DNA from: Cognatitamlana sp035818475
Lineage (GTDB): Bacteria > Bacteroidota > Bacteroidia > Flavobacteriales > Flavobacteriaceae
Assembly (NCBI RefSeq): GCF_035818475.1
Contig: NZ_JAYMGV010000001.1
Coordinates: 1,798,001-1,862,000 of the forward strand
Reading direction: 5' to 3'
DNA length: 64,000 nucleotides
Shown here: one piece after another, positions 60,483 to 64,000 of the stretch
Position numbering within the stretch: position 1 is the stretch's first letter
How the letters are laid out: each line of letters starts with the position of its first letter
Made by a program: the position numbers and the translations under genes
Notes under the pieces: generated by a model
The model's input: the letters and a program-made list of their open reading frames with translations, nothing else
The model's database searches: none
Told to the model about the DNA's origin: nothing

Positions 60483-60525
60483 CAAAACTATGATTAACTT
60501 AAAGTTTAAAATGTGATATGCATCA
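60483..60525 (-). promoter_or_regulatory. Porin promoter with Fnr/Crp-like site
   Basis: On the minus strand TAGTTTTG (60490-60483) fits the TANNTTTG -7 box. Upstream lies TGAT-ATGC-ATCA (60514-60525), the symmetric core of the Fnr consensus TTGAT-N4-ATCAA. Its centre (60519.5) would be about 41-43 bp before the predicted start, the usual class II activator position. Confidence 0.5.
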
Positions 60526-60803
60526 TATTTCAAGATTATTTTTTTTCAGGTAAAAAACATGAAATGACTCAATGAACTTTGGCGTTTATTGCTTTTAACA
60601 TAATGTTTTTTAACAAAAGAAGAATTCAAAATGACGCATTAGAACGTTTTTTTATTTTTTAGCATTTTAAAACGGATTAAAAAACAATGAAATCTATTTT
60701 AAGGTGGTTTTCAGGCGATTTAAGAAGGTTTTGAGTAATTAACAAATGTTGATAATTTTATTATAGAGTCAATAAAAAGCTTTTTAAAGGGGAAAGAATT
60801 TCG

Positions 60804-60811
60804 TATATTTG
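60804..60811 (+). promoter_or_regulatory. -7 box of gyrB
   Basis: TATATTTG fits TANNTTTG; no TTG at the -33 position. Predicted start near 60817, leader about 70 nt. Confidence 0.5.
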
Positions 60812-60822
60812 TTTGTGTTCAC

Positions 60823-60849
60823 AAAGGATGCTGGTAAGCATCTTTTTTT
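60823..60849 (+). other. Terminator-like hairpin in the gyrB leader
   Basis: AAAGGATGC (60823-60831), loop TGGTAA, GCATCTTTT (60838-60846): a 9-bp stem with one G-U, followed by T to 60849 (T7 in all). It begins only about 6 nt after the predicted transcription start, so it may stabilise the 5' end of gyrB mRNA or attenuate it. It lies 40 nt before the gyrB ATG. Confidence 0.5.
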
Positions 60850-60888
60850 ATGAAATTAAGCTAACCCAAATTAAGAAAAATATAGAAT

Positions 60889-62838
60889 ATGAGCGAAGAA
60901 AAAGAAGAATTTAACAAGCATAATTATTCAGCTGATAGTATTCAGGCTTTAGAAGGTATGGAGCATGTACGTATGCGCCCGTCAATGTATATTGGTGATG
61001 TTGGTGTACGTGGTTTGCACCATTTAGTATATGAAGTTGTAGATAATTCTATTGATGAGGCTTTAGCCGGACATTGTAATAATATTACAGTTACTATTAA
61101 CGAGGATAATTCTATTACCACTGAAGATGATGGTCGTGGTATTCCAGTAGATTTGCATAAAAAAGAGGGCGTCTCTGCACTAGAGGTAGTTATGACCAAA
61201 ATTGGTGCAGGGGGGAAGTTTGATAAAGATTCTTATAAGGTTTCCGGTGGTTTGCATGGTGTCGGTGTAAGTTGTGTTAATGCCTTATCCGAACATTTGA
61301 AGGCTACTGTTTATAGAAACGGACAGATTTGGGAACAAGAATATGAGCGTGGTAAAGCTTTGTATCCGGTTAAGTCTATTGGTGATACGGAAAGGAGAGG
61401 AACTACCGTTACATTTAGACCGGATTCTACCATATTTACACAAACCCTTGAATATAGTTATGATACTTTAGCAAGTAGGTTACGCGAATTGGCCTTTTTA
61501 AATAAAGGAATTACAGTTCATTTGATAGATAAAAGGCATAAAAAAGAAGATGGCTCTTTTGAAGGAGAAACATTTCATTCTAATGAAGGGTTAACAGAGT
61601 TTGTTAAATATTTAGATGCTACCAGAGAGCCTTTAATGAAAAATGTGATTGCCTTTGAGGGAGATAAAAATGGTATTCCTGTTGAGGTCGCTATGGTTTA
61701 TAATACCTCCTATGCTGAAAATTTACATTCCTATGTAAATAACATCAATACACATGAAGGAGGGACACATTTATCAGGTTTTCGTCGTGGATTGACTCAT
61801 ACATTAAAGAAATATGCTGACTCTTCCGGATTAACAGATAAATTAAAGTTTGATATATCCGGTGATGATTTCCGTGAAGGTTTAACGGCTATTGTTTCAG
61901 TAAAGGTTGCAGAACCTCAATTTGAGGGGCAGACAAAAACCAAATTAGGAAACAGGGAAGTATCGGCTTCAGTAAGTCAGGCTGTTTCAGAAATGCTAAC
62001 TGATTATTTGGAGGAGCACCCTGATGATGCTAAAATTATTGTACAAAAGGTCATACTTGCAGCCCAGGCGCGTCATGCGGCTCAAAAAGCTCGTGAGATG
62101 GTTCAGCGTAAAACGGTCATGAGTATTGGCGGCTTACCAGGGAAATTATCTGACTGTTCAGAACAGGATCCTGCAAAATGTGAAGTGTTTCTGGTTGAGG
62201 GAGACTCGGCAGGAGGTACGGCCAAGCAGGGGCGTGATAGAGCTTTTCAAGCCATTCTTCCACTTCGTGGGAAAATATTAAACGTTGAAAAGGCAATGAC
62301 ACATAAGGTGTTTGAAAATGAGGAGATTAAAAATATTTTCACAGCACTTGGTGTTACTATTGGAACAGAAGAGGACAGTAAAGCATTGAACTTATCTAAG
62401 TTGCGTTACCATAAAATAGTTATTATGTGTGATGCCGATATTGACGGTAGCCACATTGCTACGTTAATTTTAACGTTCTTTTTCAGGTACATGAAAGAGT
62501 TAATTGAAAACGGACATGTATACATTGCAACACCACCATTATATTTGGTGAAAAAAGGTGCGAAAAAGCAATATGCATGGAATGATGCTGAGCGTGATGA
62601 AATTATTGCACAATATGGAGATGGTTCTAAAATACAACGTTATAAAGGTTTAGGGGAAATGAATGCTGAGCAACTTTGGGATACCACAATGAATCCTGAG
62701 TTTAGAACCATGCGTTTAGTTCAGATAGACAATGGTACCGAAGCAGATAGAATATTTTCTATGTTAATGGGAGATGAGGTTCCACCACGTAGAGATTTTA
62801 TTGAAAAGAACGCTATTTATGCCAATATTGATGCGTAG
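60889..62838 (+). CDS. gyrB: DNA gyrase subunit B
   Basis: 649 residues, the short GyrB form without the extra domain of proteobacteria. The GHKL ATPase has DNSIDEALAG (N-box), EDDGRGIPVDLH and GGLHGVGVSCVNALS. The TOPRIM domain has EVFLVEGDSAGGTAKQGRDR and IVIMCDADIDGSHIATLILT. GyrB supplies ATP-driven strand passage for negative supercoiling with GyrA, which is elsewhere. Ends with MGDEVPPRRDFIEKNAIYAN. A terminator follows. Confidence 0.99.
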   Translation: MSEEKEEFNKHNYSADSIQALEGMEHVRMRPSMYIGDVGVRGLHHLVYEVVDNSIDEALAGHCNNITVTINEDNSITTEDDGRGIPVDLHKKEGVSALEVVMTKIGAGGKFDKDSYKVSGGLHGVGVSCVNALSEHLKATVYRNGQIWEQEYERGKALYPVKSIGDTERRGTTVTFRPDSTIFTQTLEYSYDTLASRLRELAFLNKGITVHLIDKRHKKEDGSFEGETFHSNEGLTEFVKYLDATREPLMKNVIAFEGDKNGIPVEVAMVYNTSYAENLHSYVNNINTHEGGTHLSGFRRGLTHTLKKYADSSGLTDKLKFDISGDDFREGLTAIVSVKVAEPQFEGQTKTKLGNREVSASVSQAVSEMLTDYLEEHPDDAKIIVQKVILAAQARHAAQKAREMVQRKTVMSIGGLPGKLSDCSEQDPAKCEVFLVEGDSAGGTAKQGRDRAFQAILPLRGKILNVEKAMTHKVFENEEIKNIFTALGVTIGTEEDSKALNLSKLRYHKIVIMCDADIDGSHIATLILTFFFRYMKELIENGHVYIATPPLYLVKKGAKKQYAWNDAERDEIIAQYGDGSKIQRYKGLGEMNAEQLWDTTMNPEFRTMRLVQIDNGTEADRIFSMLMGDEVPPRRDFIEKNAIYANIDA

Positions 62839-62857
62839 ATATTATAATTTAAGATTG

Positions 62858-62887
62858 AAAGCCATGATATTTAATCATGGCTTTTTT
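62858..62887 (+). terminator. Intrinsic terminator after gyrB
   Basis: Stem AAAGCCATGAT/ATCATGGCTTT (62858-62868 with 62874-62884), loop ATTTA, T6 (62882-62887). Confidence 0.9.
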
Positions 62888-62906
62888 GTTTTTTGAGTAT
62901 TCTAAG

Positions 62907-63326
62907 TTAATTGAATTTCCAGCCAAACTCACTTGAAAAATAATAATCTGTATCATTGCCAATTATAGCGGGTTGATTGTCATAATTTAAAGTAAACCCT
63001 AATTTTAAATAAAAGTCAAAAGGCAAATTGTATTTTAATTTTGTGTCAAAACCTACTCTTGTTCGTCCTTTTTCAGATAAACTGGGAAAGATATTTATAT
63101 TGGAATCTAACTCAAAATCTTTAAGATCGAACACATTAAAAGTACTGGAAATAACACTTTCAAGTGACGTTTTATTTAAGTTCTTGTCTGTATAGTTCTC
63201 AATAGTATAGGCAAATCCTGTACTAAGCCTCCAATAAAGCTTGTTTGTGCTTACTAGAAATTTTCCTGCCCCTAAAATAGGGCTAATTCTTCCATCAAGT
63301 GCTTGTTCGGTATTCGCTAAAAATGT
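62907..63326 (-). pseudogene. 5'-truncated DUF481-like outer-membrane protein
   Basis: Reading the minus strand upstream of a short GTG frame at 63134 gives 139 continuous codons back to an in-frame TAA at 63327-63329, with no ATG. The translated remnant (GRISPILGAGKFLVSTNKLY, WRLSTGFAYTIENYTD, then FDTKLKYNLPFDFYLKLGFT and the end SSEFGWKFN) looks like the C-terminal half of a DUF481-type barrel. The signal peptide and first half are missing, and the sequence runs straight into the 3' end of the metalloprotease gene 9 nt upstream. A deletion or recombination scar is the simplest reading; a short GTG-started protein without signal peptide is less likely. Confidence 0.65.
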
Positions 63327-63335
63327 TTATTTTGC

Positions 63336-64000
63336 TTATTTGCCGCCATTAGCTCTTAGGTCGGCTATGCATTGAGCGTCCAGTTGAGGTATTGAGTTCA
63401 TAGTAGATATAAGGGTAACAGATTCAGAAGTCCAATGCATTAAGCAACTTTCTACATTACAATGTTTAGGATGTTCCAGGTCTTCATGCTCAGATTGCAT
63501 GGGGGAGCCTAAATTAGTAAGTCCAAGAATATGCCCAAACTCATGGTTTATAACAGAAGATTCAAGTGTGCTTCTGTTAGGCTTAAAAGGACTGTTGCTT
63601 AAACTTTGAACGGTGTCTTCATAAATAACAAATGAGGTATTCCAGTATGCCGTTCCTAAAACAACTTTATTGTCAACATCCTTATCAGATTTACCGTCAA
63701 TAAATAAAGCCCAAACAGCAATTTGGTTAGACGTATTAAATTTTTCTCTTAGGTCTCTTTCAATATCTGCAACGTCTTCAATGGTATAGATATTTTTTCC
63801 AGGAGATGGAATAGATCGCTTTTCAATAGTGATACCATTAGGTTTAAAAGTCCTGTTGTCTAAAAATGATAATAAATTATCAATTGCGCTTTGAGTAGGT
63901 TCAAAGCCTTCAACATATACTAATTCGATGACCATACTCGTAAAATTATCATCAGATAATAAATCATGTGCAGAGCTTCCTGTAGATTGTCTGTTAAGTA
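63336..64000 (-). CDS. Secreted zinc metalloprotease-like protein (C-terminal part, cut by window edge)
   Basis: The reading frame runs off the right end of the window; the first in-window residues are LNRQSTGSSAHDLLSDDNFT. The internal ATG at 63935 is therefore not the start. The zinc motif is SVINHEFGHILGLTNLGSPM (HExxH, with G three residues on). A conserved-looking Cys pair with CNVESCLMHW could form the Met-turn region of metzincins. The protein ends QLDAQCIADLRANGGK. It is likely a lipoprotein or secreted enzyme, but its N-terminus is not visible. Confidence 0.8.
   Translation of the reverse strand, partial: LNRQSTGSSAHDLLSDDNFTSMVIELVYVEGFEPTQSAIDNLLSFLDNRTFKPNGITIEKRSIPSPGKNIYTIEDVADIERDLREKFNTSNQIAVWALFIDGKSDKDVDNKVVLGTAYWNTSFVIYEDTVQSLSNSPFKPNRSTLESSVINHEFGHILGLTNLGSPMQSEHEDLEHPKHCNVESCLMHWTSESVTLISTMNSIPQLDAQCIADLRANGGK

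Larger units (their letters stand above)
60463..60888. other. Divergent intergenic region between porin and gyrB
   Basis: 426 nt without a gene. The left end holds the porin promoter and Fnr-like site. The right end holds the gyrB promoter and leader hairpin (separate entries). The middle (60530-60770) is A/T-rich; only a palindrome AAAAAGCTTTTT (60775-60786) stands out. Confidence 0.5.

Noticed and set aside
1..64000. CRISPR arrays, insertion sequences, integrases or phage genes
   Set aside because: None recognised after reading both strands; no regular repeats or transposase motifs.

Overview
The window looks like chromosome of a marine-type flavobacterium (Bacteroidota, Flavobacteriaceae). 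The evidence is an AT-rich sequence, promoters of the Bacteroidota type (TTG-N19-TANNTTTG, clearest before rpsL), very few Shine-Dalgarno-like sequences, a SusC-type receptor, type IX secretion C-terminal sorting domains, a FecI/FecR/TonB-receptor regulatory locus and a zinc-independent (C-minus) set of small ribosomal proteins. No rRNA, tRNA, CRISPR array, prophage or insertion sequence was recognised.

Layout. 1-3.56 kb: on the minus strand, the start of a SusC/RagA outer-membrane receptor (cut by the window edge) and an Omp85-family outer-membrane protein. 3.74-21.0 kb: one long plus-strand translation block, str-S10-spc-alpha (rpsL-rpsG-fusA-rpsJ, rplC through rpsM-rpsK, then rpsD-rpoA-rplQ). 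It is interrupted by structured spacers that look like autoregulatory leaders and by one strong internal terminator. It includes two genes too short for ordinary ORF calling, rpmD and rpmJ. 21.1-27.3 kb: carA, eno, citrate synthase and two guanidine-group-modifying hydrolases, with hairpin-plus-T-run terminators after carA, eno and citrate synthase. 27.3-33.7 kb: a TPR histidine kinase, argS, and a divergent methyltransferase/LysR pair. 33.5-43.4 kb: a surface-signalling locus. An ECF sigma factor, a FecR anti-sigma factor, an STN-domain TonB receptor, DUF1800, DUF1501 (T9SS-exported) and two small membrane proteins lie on the minus strand, and a five-domain lipoprotein is transcribed divergently. 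The fecR and lipoprotein genes share an almost identical bipartite promoter-like element. 43.6-53.9 kb: ffh, folD, a membrane protein, rluF, a hydrolase, lipoproteins, a HerA-like ATPase, queE, DUF2911 and a T9SS BNR-repeat protein. 53.9-58.9 kb: a gatC-gatA-gatB/aspS operon in which GatB and aspartyl-tRNA synthetase are one 1112-residue polypeptide. 59.2-64 kb: a porin-like protein with a candidate Crp/Fnr site, gyrB with a hairpin leader, a 5'-truncated DUF481 pseudogene and a partial metalloprotease.

How the parts may work together. The ribosomal cluster is standard, but each long spacer carries a distinct RNA fold, which suggests several separate feedback points. The most unusual protein is the GatB-AspRS fusion. 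It joins misacylation of tRNA(Asn) with Asp to the amidation that corrects it, which amounts to a covalent transamidosome, and it is paired with a GatC that keeps only the C-terminal half of the family. The best candidate for an undescribed regulatory unit is the ECF sigma/FecR/receptor locus. Its promoter element TTAGGGGTAGGAA-N13-GCTGTT occurs once on each strand and points at fecR-receptor and at a lipoprotein built of two plus three repeated domains with regular cysteine pairs.
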